Assembly (NCBI RefSeq): GCF_008807015.1
Contig: NZ_CP031700.1
Coordinates: 1,426,001 to 1,490,000, forward strand
Direction of reading: 5' to 3'
DNA from: Neisseria zalophi
Lineage (GTDB): Bacteria; Pseudomonadota; Gammaproteobacteria; Burkholderiales; Neisseriaceae
Length of the DNA stretch: 64,000 nucleotides
Each line of letters opens with the position of its first letter. Positions within the stretch are counted from its first letter, which is position 1. Both the position numbers and the translations under genes were made by a program. The notes beneath the pieces were generated by a model. That model did no database searches, was not told where the DNA came from, and worked only from the letters and a program-made list of their open reading frames with translations. Below, one piece after another: positions 17,792 to 26,444 of this stretch.

Positions 17792-19288
17792 TTAATTAAA
17801 CCTTTTTAAAATTTTGTTGACAGTTTTTTTGCTAGCATTGAAGCAATACGTTTTTTTATTTTTCTTATTAAATGCATTGATATGAGCATTATGTTTATTA
17901 TCATATTCAACTCTAAAACCTCTAGATTCAGTTATATGTCTTCTTCCATTATAAGGCATGGACCCAAATTTAGTGGGATTTGGTTTTGAGTTTTTAGTAG
18001 ATATACCAGAAAATTCTAATGCTGCATTTAATGCTTGCTCATAAGTATCAAATAAAGCGTCACAATTGCGCCGTTTGCGTTCTTTTTCCCTATCTTTTTC
18101 GTTCTTACATTTTCCTCCTTCGGGGCAGGGTGGCTCTATATTAGATGAAGTAGCAGTAACAGAACCAACTTTTTTTCCTGCTTCATGGGCAAGAGAAGCT
18201 GTGGCTCCGATTCCTATAAGAGCAAGAGCAGCTTTCCCGAGTGCGATTAATTCTGGTGCAATCATGGGTAGAGCAAAAGCAGCTAGTCCAGACGGGTCAA
18301 CCCAAGAAGTAGCATTAAGTGCAAATGAATAAAGATTACTTCCGCCATCCAACCCAATCGGATCCTGATTCACAAACCTACCCGAATCCGGCTCATAATA
18401 CCGCATCAGGTTGTAATGCAGCCCCGTTTCTTCATCATAATACTGGTTCTGAAGTCTAAACGGTTGATGCACGAGCGGATAAACCCGTTCGTCTTTATTG
18501 AGTTTACCCCAAGCGGTGTATTCTCCATACCATAATAAATTACCGAACTGGTCGGTCATTTCTCTGGGAATGCCGATTTGGTCGTTATGGAAATAGGCCA
18601 GGTATTGCTGCTCATCTTTATTATTGTAAAAGACTTGGGCTAGGGGTTCGTAGGAATCTTGGTCGGTATAGACGTAGGTGTAGTTGCCTTTATAGTTATA
18701 TTCTTGTAGCAATCTTGAGCCGTTCCAAACAAAATGGGTGCGCTTCGGATGGGTGGATTGTAACGCGCCTTTGTCGGTTCTTTCTTTGCTTAAGCGTCTG
18801 CCGAACGGGTCGTAGGCATAAGCCCAAGTTTGGGTTTCGCCGTTGTTCTTTTTGATTTCGGCTAAGACAAGTTGGTTTTCGGTATCGTAGCGGAAGAACT
18901 GGTTTTCACCGTTGGGCAGTTGGCGGTAAATTAAATTACCGAGTGGGTCGTAGGTGTATTCGGTGCCGTTGTATGTTTCGATACGGTTGCCGAGGCCGAT
19001 ATTATCGCCTTTCAGACGGCCTTTGGTGGTTTGTTCTTTCAGGCCGTCTGAAAGAATATTATTGGCAGGGTCGAAAGCGAAATGCTCTTTACCGGCGGTT
19101 TTGATTCTACCGATTTTGTCATACACATAATCCAATACGCCGCTGCGCTGGTCGGCCGTCTGAATCAGGTTGCCGGCTTTGTCGTAGCGGTAGCTTCTGC
19201 GGACGGCGCCGCCGACGAGGGTGTTTAGTTTGCTGTTGTTTTGCAGGGTCGGGTTGGCGGTGGCGGTCTGGTGTTTCAGACGGCCCAT
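17792..19288 (-). CDS. Displaced rhs tip with C-terminal toxin, cassette 2
   Basis: A 498-residue open frame. Rhs homology in the same frame continues upstream without a start to 19458, so the ATG at 19288 (in YDPMGRLKHQ) may not be a natural start. Residues 1 to about 325 are nearly identical to the core of the full-length rhs, ending at FVNQDPIGLDGGSNLYSFA and VDPSGL. The tip then has a hydrophobic Ala/Leu segment, a Cys-containing linker (PPCPEGGKC), a Lys/Arg/Glu-rich stretch and a basic terminal domain of about 100 residues with GFRVEYDNKHNAHINAFNKK. This is the only displaced toxin that is intact. The pattern suggests a small nuclease, but I cannot name the family. Confidence 0.78.
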   Translation of the reverse strand: MGRLKHQTATANPTLQNNSKLNTLVGGAVRRSYRYDKAGNLIQTADQRSGVLDYVYDKIGRIKTAGKEHFAFDPANNILSDGLKEQTTKGRLKGDNIGLGNRIETYNGTEYTYDPLGNLIYRQLPNGENQFFRYDTENQLVLAEIKKNNGETQTWAYAYDPFGRRLSKERTDKGALQSTHPKRTHFVWNGSRLLQEYNYKGNYTYVYTDQDSYEPLAQVFYNNKDEQQYLAYFHNDQIGIPREMTDQFGNLLWYGEYTAWGKLNKDERVYPLVHQPFRLQNQYYDEETGLHYNLMRYYEPDSGRFVNQDPIGLDGGSNLYSFALNATSWVDPSGLAAFALPMIAPELIALGKAALALIGIGATASLAHEAGKKVGSVTATSSNIEPPCPEGGKCKNEKDREKERKRRNCDALFDTYEQALNAALEFSGISTKNSKPNPTKFGSMPYNGRRHITESRGFRVEYDNKHNAHINAFNKKNKKTYCFNASKKTVNKILKRFN

Positions 19289-19458
19289 CGGATCGTATTG
19301 GTAGAGGCTGGTTAATGCCCCCTGTGTGCGGCTGATTTCTTGATGCAGCTTATCGCGCTCGATATCGGATACGGTTTCGCCGTCGATATTGATTTGGTGC
19401 AGATGGCCGCTGCCGTAGTAAAGATAATTAATGTTTCTGCCGTCGGGCAGGGTGGTTT

Positions 19459-19587
19459 GGCCGTCTGAAAAGATAAAGCCGTCTGAAAGGGTAGAGTTTT
19501 TTCAGACGGCTTTGAGAAGCGATAACGCGTGCGTGCTTGATGGCACACACGCTAGCTACTGATGGCGCATGCAGGCTACGGCTTGCT
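19459..19587. repeat. Cassette boundary repeat, copy C
   Basis: Full copy at the joint between immunity gene 1 and the cassette-2 rhs fragment. It has the DUS hairpin AAAGCCGTCTGAAA / TTTTCAGACGGCTTT, the second hairpin GCGTGCGTGC / GCACACACGC and the tail GCATGCAGGCTACGGCTTGCT. Confidence 0.8.
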
Positions 19588-19644
19588 ACCGATAAATTTA
19601 TGTAGGCTACAGCTTACTTGTATTACAGTTCTTTATTCAATTAA

Positions 19645-20334
19645 TCATTTTTTGTAGTAAATGTTATCTTCTTGACCATCCTTTTCAATGGTGAAGATAC
19701 GTTTCAATGTTTCTCCTTCATATTCATAAAATAAAGTTTTCGGTACTTTGTGGATATATTGCTTAAATTTTCTTTCATCATTGCTGGAAGTAATTGTTTT
19801 AATTTTTTGATTATTTTGATTGTAAAAATCTAATTTAATCACACTACGCTCCCCCCAATTACCTGCAACTAAAATGCGCAGAACCACATCGTCATCTAGA
19901 TAAATTTTCCTTTCAAAAGACATTTTATTAAATATTGTTTTAAAGTCATTTTTTATCTTAAAATAAACTATACCATCCTCAATAGACATATCTGCATTAT
20001 AGTTGGAATAAGATATATCGGTATTACTCTGAAAACAAACTAATTGCTTTCCTCCTAGCAAACCCGAACAATCTAGATCATTATCCAATGCCTCTTTTAT
20101 GGAAGAAAATTTCTTTGGTCTTTTAAATACTTTATATTTGAAACCTGAAGCTTCATTTTCGTGTTCTATATATTCTATATAAGAAGTATTTCTTGCATAA
20201 AACCACTCCAGTTCTGCCAAATTTATTCTGGAGTATGCTAATTGTATATCCTCAATGGATAAAGAAAGAAAATAATCTTTCGTCTCTTGTAGAAACAATT
20301 GAATTTTTGGATCATCGTACAAATTCTCGTTCAT
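19645..20334 (-). CDS. Putative immunity protein for the full-length Rhs
   Basis: A 229-residue soluble protein rich in Asp, Lys, Asn and Tyr, with no signal peptide or recognised domain. It begins 13 bases after the stop of the full-length rhs gene and is followed by boundary repeat C, the position held by the other immunity candidates. The predicted role is to bind and neutralise the HNH-type nuclease at the end of the Rhs protein. That is inferred only from position and from the rule that Rhs toxins are paired with downstream immunity genes. Confidence 0.72.
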   Translation of the reverse strand: MNENLYDDPKIQLFLQETKDYFLSLSIEDIQLAYSRINLAELEWFYARNTSYIEYIEHENEASGFKYKVFKRPKKFSSIKEALDNDLDCSGLLGGKQLVCFQSNTDISYSNYNADMSIEDGIVYFKIKNDFKTIFNKMSFERKIYLDDDVVLRILVAGNWGERSVIKLDFYNQNNQKIKTITSSNDERKFKQYIHKVPKTLFYEYEGETLKRIFTIEKDGQEDNIYYKK

Positions 20335-20347
20335 TATTCAGTCCTTA

Positions 20348-23300
20348 TTATCTATATCTCTTGCCTGTACAGGCTCCAAGAGATTTCATCCACGTTCCTG
20401 CTTCCATCCTGTCACGGATATCTGCAAGAATATTTTCTAGGGGTATTCCTCGTTTCTTAGCTTCTCGCAACATACGATAAATCATTTTATCGGCATCTAG
20501 ACCATGCAAATGACTTCCTGCGTGGTAGTCTCCAAGAGATCTAATAAATTCTCTGTTTTGCTCTACCGTCAAATTTGAGTTATACAAAGGATGTTTTCGC
20601 AATTTACTTGTATACGTTGATGTAAGTCTTGCACCATTAGCTGCATCGTCAATATTAATGCCCTCACTATCTAATAAACCTCTTGAAAGTCTGGAATATT
20701 TTGTTTTATTGCTATTTTCTTGAACTATATGATGTGGAGTTTGCCAACTTTGCACTGTCAAACTTTTTCGGTTTAACTCTCTACCTAATTTGCCGGCACT
20801 TAGCCCAAGCGAGTCAACCCAATTCTGCGAATTAGGCCCAAACCAGTATAGATTGTTACCACCCCACAACCCAATCGGATCCTGATTCACAAACCGCCCA
20901 CAATCCGGCTCATAGTAACGTAAAAAGTTATAGTGCAACCCCGTTTCTTCATCATAATACTGGTTCTGAAGTCTAAACGGCTGATGCGCCAGCGGATAGA
21001 CACGTTCGTCTTTATTGAGTTTACCCCAAGCGGTGTATTCGCCGTACCAGAGCAGATTACCGAACTGGTCGGTCATTTCTCTGGGGATACCGATTTGGTC
21101 GTTATGGAAATAGGCTAGGTATTGCTGCTCATCTTTATTGTTAAAGAATACCTGTGCCAAAGGTTCGTAGGAATCTTGATCGGTATAGACGTAGGTGTAA
21201 TTGCCTTTATAGTTATATTCTTGCAGTAATCTTGAGCCGTCCCAAACAAAATGGGTGCGCTTTGGGTGGGTGGATTGTAACGCGCCTTTGTCGGTGCGCT
21301 CTTTGCTTAAGCGTCTGCCGAACGGGTCGTAGGCGTATGCCCAGGTTTGGGTTTCGCCGTTGTTCTTTTTGATTTCGGCTAAGACAAGTTGGTTTTCGGT
21401 ATCGTAGCGGAAGAACTGGTTTTCACCGTTGGGCAGTTGGCGGTAAATTAAATTACCGAGCGGGTCGTAGGTGTATTCGGTGCCGTTGTATTTTTCGATG
21501 CGGTTGCCGAGGCCGATATTATCGCCTTTCAGACGGCCTTTGGTGGTTTGTTCTTTTAGGTCGTCTGAAAGAATATTATTGGCGGGGTCGAAAGCGAAAT
21601 GCTCTTTACCGGCGGTTTTGATTCTGCCGATTTTGTCATATACATAATCCAATACGCCGCTGCGCTGGTCGGCCGTCTGAATCAGGTTGCCGGCTTTGTC
21701 GTAGCGGTAGCTTCTGCGGACGGCGCCGCCGACGAGGGTATTTAGTTTGCTGTTGTTTTGCAGGGTTGGGTTGGCGGTGGCGGTCTGGTGTTTCAGACGG
21801 CCCATCGGGTCGTATTGGTAGAGGCTGGTTAATACGCCCTGGGTGCGGCTGATTTCCTGATGCAGCTTATCGCGCTCGATATCGGATACGGTTTCGCCGT
21901 CGATATTGATTTGGTGCAGATGGCCGCTGCCGTAGTAAAGATAATTAATGTTTCTGCCGTCGGGCAGGGTGGTTTGAATACGGTTGCCGAGTGGGTCGTA
22001 GGCGTAGGCGACGGTGGTGGTCTGGCCGTTGTGGACGGTGGTTTCGTTAATGAGTTGGCCGAGGATGTCGTAGCCGAGTTCGACGCTGCTGTGGGCATTG
22101 CGGGCTTTGACGAGTTCGCCGGTAAAGGGGTTGTATTCGAAGCGGGTGCGGCTATGGCCTTCGTCTTTGCCGTTGGGCTGTTTACCGTCGACGCGGCGGC
22201 TGGTTTTTTCAATCAGTTGGCCGAGGATATTGCGTTTGAAGTGGTGGATATGCCAAACGTCGGGACGGTCGTTTTGTCCGTCTGAAAGGCCGTATTCGGT
22301 TTGGGTGGTGAGTTGTCCGGCGGGGTCGTATTGATAGCCGGTGATTTTGCCGTCCCAACCGGTTTCCTGAATCAGGTTGTCGGTGCGGTCGTAGCCGAGG
22401 TGGTAACGGTCGCCGTTTTCATTGGTGAGGGCGGTGAGGCGGCGGGCTTTGTCGTAGCCGTAGCGGAAGCTGTGGCCGAGGGCGTTGGTGCGTTTGAGCG
22501 GCAGGCCGTCGGCGGCGAGTTCGTATTCGGTTTTGGCACCGAGTCCGTCGATATGGGCGGTGAGGCGGTTGATACGGTCGTATTCGAAGGTTTCATGGCT
22601 GCCGTCGGGGTAGTCGGTGCGGATGTGGTTGCCCGCTGCGTCGTAATGATGGCGGGTGGTGTGGCCGAGTGCATCGGTGGTGCTTTCGAGGTCGCCGGCT
22701 TCGGTGTAGGTGAAGCGGGTGGTTTCGCCGGAGCAGTCGGTATAGCGGATAAGCTGGCCGTCCGAATCATATTCGAGGGTTTTGGTTTTGCCTAAGGCAT
22801 CGGTAATGGTGTCGGGCAGCCATTGGCTGTTGTAGCGGTAGCGGGTGGTGTTGCCGGCGGGGTCGGTAACCTGAATCAGGTTGCCGCGTTGGTCGTAGGC
22901 GTATTCGGTGATACGTCCGGCGGGGTCGTTGACGGCTACGGGCAGGTTTAGGGTGTCGTGGTAGTCGATATGGGTGATGCTGCCGTCGGGGGCGGTGATA
23001 TTGATAACATTGCCGTATTCGTCGTAGCGGTAGCGGGTTTCGCGGCCGATTTCGTCGCGCCGTACGGTAATACGCCCCCAGTCGTCGCGTTCGCTGTCGC
23101 TGCGGTGGCCGTCGGCGTCGATATGGTAGATAAGTTCTTGATTGTCGTCGAAGCCGTAGATTTCTTCGCGGCCCAATGCGTCGGTTACGCGGGTGTAGCC
23201 GTCGCGGTAGTCAAACGTCCACTGTTCGCCGAGGTTGTTGTTACTGGTTAAGACTTTACCGTCTTTGGCATAACGGTCGTATCGGTATTGCGATACCAAA

Positions 23301-24526
23301 CCGTCGGGCTGGCTGTGTTCGACCATAATATGGTTGCGATAGCCGAAGCCGCGGATGCGTTTGCCGCTACGGTCGTAAACGGCGGTGAGGTCGCCGTAGC
23401 CGTCGTATTCATAGCGCACCATTTCGCGCTGATGAAAGCCGACCGAAGTGAGGCGGTTGACATAAAGATTATCGTCGGTACTGACAAATGCATCGGGCTC
23501 GGCGGCGGCATCAAAATCTTCATCGCTGTTGTTGAGGCGGATGGATGAGAAGTTTAGCTGCAGCTGTCTGCCGGTGCTGTCGTAAATGCTGTGGGGGAGG
23601 CCGTTGTCGCCGTAGCTGAGGCGGATGTGGTGGTTATTGCGGTCGAGTTGGGCGATAAGCGGATAAACGTCATCGTCTTCATCGACGGCGGCAAACCATA
23701 AACGGGCACCGCCGTCGGGCGAAGCGATTTGGTAGAGGCCGTCTGAAAGGCGGGAAAAATAGATTTGTTCGTAAGGATCGAAGTAGGCATCTTCCAAACC
23801 GTAGGGGTCTTCTTCGGCAGTGGGGGCGGCGGGGTCTTCGTCTTCGAAGTCGGGGCCATCGTCGTCATCGTCGTCGCTAGAATAGGGGGTGGCTTCTTCT
23901 TCGTCGTCATCAATATCGGGCAGTGCGATTTCGCGCCCCTGTTCGTCGATATAGAGGAAGCCGTCGCGGGTGCGGAGCAGACGCATGGAAAAAGGCAGCG
24001 ACCAACCTTGGCCGAGCCAGCCGTTGCCGAGTTGGTCGGAATAATAGCTGCGCGCCCAAATCAGCGGCAGCGGGGCATCGAGAGTGAAATCGGTTTCGGT
24101 GTCTTCGGTTAATAATTTAATACCGAGTATGGCATTAACGGGGTTACCGACGACGGCTGCCGCTGCCTTACAGGCAAGACACACGCCCTTACCGGCATTG
24201 GCATAACCGCCGTTCACCCCCATACCGCCACCACCGGAAAAGGCTTTAACGGTTTTTTGTGTGGGCGGGGTAGGCCCGGGGGTACCGGGTATCATGGTGG
24301 CGAGGGAAATAAGGGTGGAGATGGAATCGGCAGTTTCTGCGGCGGCGGAATCGGGGTCGGCAAGGGAGACGGCGGTAGAGGCAACATCGGCAACCATATC
24401 GATAATGTCAATGGGGCCGGCGGCATTGGTTAGGGGTTCGGGCGGGTTGGCAGAACCTTTAGACACCATGGCGGGGGCTGAAGGCTGGGGAACGAGTATG
24501 CCGATTGTATTGCCTATTTTTGCCAT
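20348..24526 (-). CDS. Full-length Rhs toxin with C-terminal AHH-like HNH nuclease
   Basis: A 1392-residue polymorphic toxin. Residues 1-125 contain Pro-rich and amphipathic Ala-rich stretches but no PAAR domain or signal peptide. A DUF6531-like segment (NPVNAILGIKLLTEDTETDF) precedes a very acidic insert (about residues 205-255, with a run of Asp). Many YD repeats (about 330-1130) form the shell, ending at the RHS-associated core FVNQDPIGLWGGNNLYW. The last 150 residues are the toxin: PHHIVQE near residue 1265 and GINIDDAANGARL fit the AHH/HNH nuclease fold. An immunity gene follows at 13 bases. A TATAAT on the minus strand lies about 100 bases upstream. No secretion gene is nearby; delivery by a type VI system is possible but unproven. 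Confidence 0.88.
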   Translation of the reverse strand: MAKIGNTIGILVPQPSAPAMVSKGSANPPEPLTNAAGPIDIIDMVADVASTAVSLADPDSAAAETADSISTLISLATMIPGTPGPTPPTQKTVKAFSGGGGMGVNGGYANAGKGVCLACKAAAAVVGNPVNAILGIKLLTEDTETDFTLDAPLPLIWARSYYSDQLGNGWLGQGWSLPFSMRLLRTRDGFLYIDEQGREIALPDIDDDEEEATPYSSDDDDDDGPDFEDEDPAAPTAEEDPYGLEDAYFDPYEQIYFSRLSDGLYQIASPDGGARLWFAAVDEDDDVYPLIAQLDRNNHHIRLSYGDNGLPHSIYDSTGRQLQLNFSSIRLNNSDEDFDAAAEPDAFVSTDDNLYVNRLTSVGFHQREMVRYEYDGYGDLTAVYDRSGKRIRGFGYRNHIMVEHSQPDGLVSQYRYDRYAKDGKVLTSNNNLGEQWTFDYRDGYTRVTDALGREEIYGFDDNQELIYHIDADGHRSDSERDDWGRITVRRDEIGRETRYRYDEYGNVINITAPDGSITHIDYHDTLNLPVAVNDPAGRITEYAYDQRGNLIQVTDPAGNTTRYRYNSQWLPDTITDALGKTKTLEYDSDGQLIRYTDCSGETTRFTYTEAGDLESTTDALGHTTRHHYDAAGNHIRTDYPDGSHETFEYDRINRLTAHIDGLGAKTEYELAADGLPLKRTNALGHSFRYGYDKARRLTALTNENGDRYHLGYDRTDNLIQETGWDGKITGYQYDPAGQLTTQTEYGLSDGQNDRPDVWHIHHFKRNILGQLIEKTSRRVDGKQPNGKDEGHSRTRFEYNPFTGELVKARNAHSSVELGYDILGQLINETTVHNGQTTTVAYAYDPLGNRIQTTLPDGRNINYLYYGSGHLHQINIDGETVSDIERDKLHQEISRTQGVLTSLYQYDPMGRLKHQTATANPTLQNNSKLNTLVGGAVRRSYRYDKAGNLIQTADQRSGVLDYVYDKIGRIKTAGKEHFAFDPANNILSDDLKEQTTKGRLKGDNIGLGNRIEKYNGTEYTYDPLGNLIYRQLPNGENQFFRYDTENQLVLAEIKKNNGETQTWAYAYDPFGRRLSKERTDKGALQSTHPKRTHFVWDGSRLLQEYNYKGNYTYVYTDQDSYEPLAQVFFNNKDEQQYLAYFHNDQIGIPREMTDQFGNLLWYGEYTAWGKLNKDERVYPLAHQPFRLQNQYYDEETGLHYNFLRYYEPDCGRFVNQDPIGLWGGNNLYWFGPNSQNWVDSLGLSAGKLGRELNRKSLTVQSWQTPHHIVQENSNKTKYSRLSRGLLDSEGINIDDAANGARLTSTYTSKLRKHPLYNSNLTVEQNREFIRSLGDYHAGSHLHGLDADKMIYRMLREAKKRGIPLENILADIRDRMEAGTWMKSLGACTGKRYR

Positions 24527-24542
24527 AATAATAATTCTTTAA

Positions 24543-24658
24543 ATTAAGAAAAAAAAGAAAGTATTAAATTAAGTATGTTTAATAAAAGAAGACTGTTTTT
24601 CATTCATTTAGTTCCGAAATTCATTATATGCCAATTCAATTGAATAAAAATTATTTAT
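24543..24658. promoter_or_regulatory. Rhs upstream region with a possible -10 box
   Basis: The AT-rich gap between scpA and rhs, both on the minus strand. TATAAT on the minus strand lies at 24628-24623. No convincing -35 is seen at 17 bases. A poly-purine stretch (AAGAAAAAAAAGAAAG on the plus strand) follows. Confidence 0.35.
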
Positions 24659-25531
24659 TTAATTTTCATATTTATTGTTATCGGGCGTTTCGGCTTCATG
24701 GCTTTCCAAATTTTCGTTTTTAATATGGATTTCTATCTCGGTGAAGTTTTCGGGTTGGATAATGCGCACCAAGCCTTCTTTGGCCAATTCGAGCAGGGCG
24801 ATGAAGTTGACGACCACATGGGCAATGCCTTGTTCGGCTTTGAATAATTCGGAAAAACGGCATTGTCCGCTTTGATTGAGGCGGCGTAGGATGCTGCTCA
24901 TTTGCGCACGCACGGAAATGGTTTCCTGAACGACGGCATGGCTGCGGGTGTGTTTGGCGCGGGAAAGAATCGAGAGCCAGGCTTGTGTAAGGTCGGCGGT
25001 GTGTACGTCGGGCAGCTTGGCTTCGACGGCGATTTCTAATGGTAAGTACGCCCAAATAAAATCACGTCCGGCGCGGGGGAGGGCGTCCAGTCCGGCGGCG
25101 GCGAGTTTCATTTGTTCGTAGGCCAACAGGCGGCGGACGAGCTCGGCGCGGGGGTCGGCTTCTTCTTCGTTTTCAATATTTTCGGGTTGCGGCAGCAGCA
25201 GGCGCGATTTAATTTCAATCAATACGGCTGCCATCAATAGATATTCTGCCGCCAAATCAAATTGGTAGGCTTCCATCTGGGCGATGTAGTGCAGATATTG
25301 CTCGGTGATTTTAATCATCGGAATATCCAATACATCGATATTTTGCTTGCGGATTAAATAAAGCAGCAAATCTAAGGGGCCTTGGAAGCTGTGCAGCACA
25401 ACTTCAAGGGCATCGGGCGGAATGAATAAGTCTTGCGGCAAATCCACTACCGGTTGGCCGAAAATCCAAGCAACGGCATGAGGGTTTTCGGCGGCGGTTT
25501 GTTCGGCTAAGTGCGTGGTGTCGGCGGTCAT
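24659..25531 (-). CDS. scpA: Segregation and condensation protein A
   Basis: ScpA (290 residues) is the kleisin subunit that joins ScpB and SMC in the condensin complex. The N-terminal segment SFQGPLDLLLYLIRKQNIDVLDIPMIKI-like region (SMC-neck binding) and the C-terminal winged-helix part (FIALLELAKEGLVRIIQ) are typical. The start at 25531 overlaps the tcdA stop as ATGA, so translation is coupled; an upstream frame to 25621 adds Arg-rich residues not found in the family. A DUS-free AT-rich stretch separates it from rhs. Confidence 0.93.
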   Translation of the reverse strand: MTADTTHLAEQTAAENPHAVAWIFGQPVVDLPQDLFIPPDALEVVLHSFQGPLDLLLYLIRKQNIDVLDIPMIKITEQYLHYIAQMEAYQFDLAAEYLLMAAVLIEIKSRLLLPQPENIENEEEADPRAELVRRLLAYEQMKLAAAGLDALPRAGRDFIWAYLPLEIAVEAKLPDVHTADLTQAWLSILSRAKHTRSHAVVQETISVRAQMSSILRRLNQSGQCRFSELFKAEQGIAHVVVNFIALLELAKEGLVRIIQPENFTEIEIHIKNENLESHEAETPDNNKYEN

Positions 25532-26304
25532 TTTCGGGCGCCTATGTGTTCGATGGCGGCTTGGGCGCAATAAAGGCCGAATGAGGCGGTTACCAACATA
25601 CTGGCGCCGTATCCGGCACAAGATAAGCCTTGCGGCGCTTCACCGGTGTCGCAAACTTCGCCGCTTTGCGGCGGTGTGATGTTTTCGGTGGAATAAACGC
25701 AGGGCACGTTCATTTTTTGCTTGGTGTCGCGCGAAAAGCCGTAGCGTTTGCGTAGGGTATAGCGCAGATTGGCCAAGAGCGGGTCGTGGGTGACTCGGCT
25801 GAGGTCGGCGGTTTGAATCAGGGCGGGATTTTTCTGCCCGCCCGCGCTGCCGCTTAAGACAAACGGTTGTTTGTGCTCGGTGAAATAGGCGGCCATTGCG
25901 GCTTTTATCCGCACTTGGTCAATGGCGTCAATCACAAAATCAAACGGTTGATCGAATAATTCGGATAGATTTTCTTCGTTAACAAAATCTTCGATTTCGG
26001 TAACTTGGCAATCGGGGTTGATTTGTAGAATGCGTTCGTGCAAAGAAGTTACTTTGGCTTTGCCGAATTCCGATGTGAGTGCGGGCAGTTGGCGGTTCAC
26101 ATTCGATTCGGCGACATTATCCAAGTCGATTAAGGTTAAACGGCCGACACCCGAACGCGCCAAAGCTTCCACTACCCAAGAGCCGACCCCGCCGACACCC
26201 ACCACGCAAACATGCGCCTGCCCGAAGCGTTGTAGCGCGGAATCGCCGTAGAGGCGGGCAATACCGCCGAAGCGGCGCGAGGAAGTGAGAACGGAATCGG
26301 ACAT
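25528..26304 (-). CDS. tcdA: tRNA threonylcarbamoyladenosine dehydratase
   Basis: A 258-residue E1-like enzyme that uses ATP to cyclise t6A37 to ct6A in tRNA. The N-terminal family start RRFGGIARLYGDSALQRF is followed by the nucleotide-binding GVGGVGSWVVEALARSGVG, the DLDNVAESNVNRQ adenylation segment and VPCVYSTE near the C-terminus. The start at 26304 matches the family; the frame to 26352 adds a 16-residue tail. It overlaps scpA by four bases. Confidence 0.92.
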   Translation of the reverse strand: MSDSVLTSSRRFGGIARLYGDSALQRFGQAHVCVVGVGGVGSWVVEALARSGVGRLTLIDLDNVAESNVNRQLPALTSEFGKAKVTSLHERILQINPDCQVTEIEDFVNEENLSELFDQPFDFVIDAIDQVRIKAAMAAYFTEHKQPFVLSGSAGGQKNPALIQTADLSRVTHDPLLANLRYTLRKRYGFSRDTKQKMNVPCVYSTENITPPQSGEVCDTGEAPQGLSCAGYGASMLVTASFGLYCAQAAIEHIGARK

Positions 26305-26444
26305 AAACGGAGCCTTGTGATAAATCAATATTCGATAAAAAAATGCTGGCAAAACGGCGCAGGGGTATTATACTTCAAGGTGCGTAATGAATCACATTTC
26401 ACTAAAAAATCGGTCGCTAGCCGACTATGGAAAGGAGAATGATG

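Noticed and set aside
21829..24542. Several long open frames on the plus strand opposite rhs
   Set aside because: They are Ala/Val/Gly- or Thr/Pro-rich shadows caused by the GC-rich codon pattern of the rhs core; no ribosome sites or domains.
12877..24660. Type VI secretion cluster around rhs
   Set aside because: No Hcp, VgrG, PAAR, Eag-type chaperone or tss genes are present in the window.
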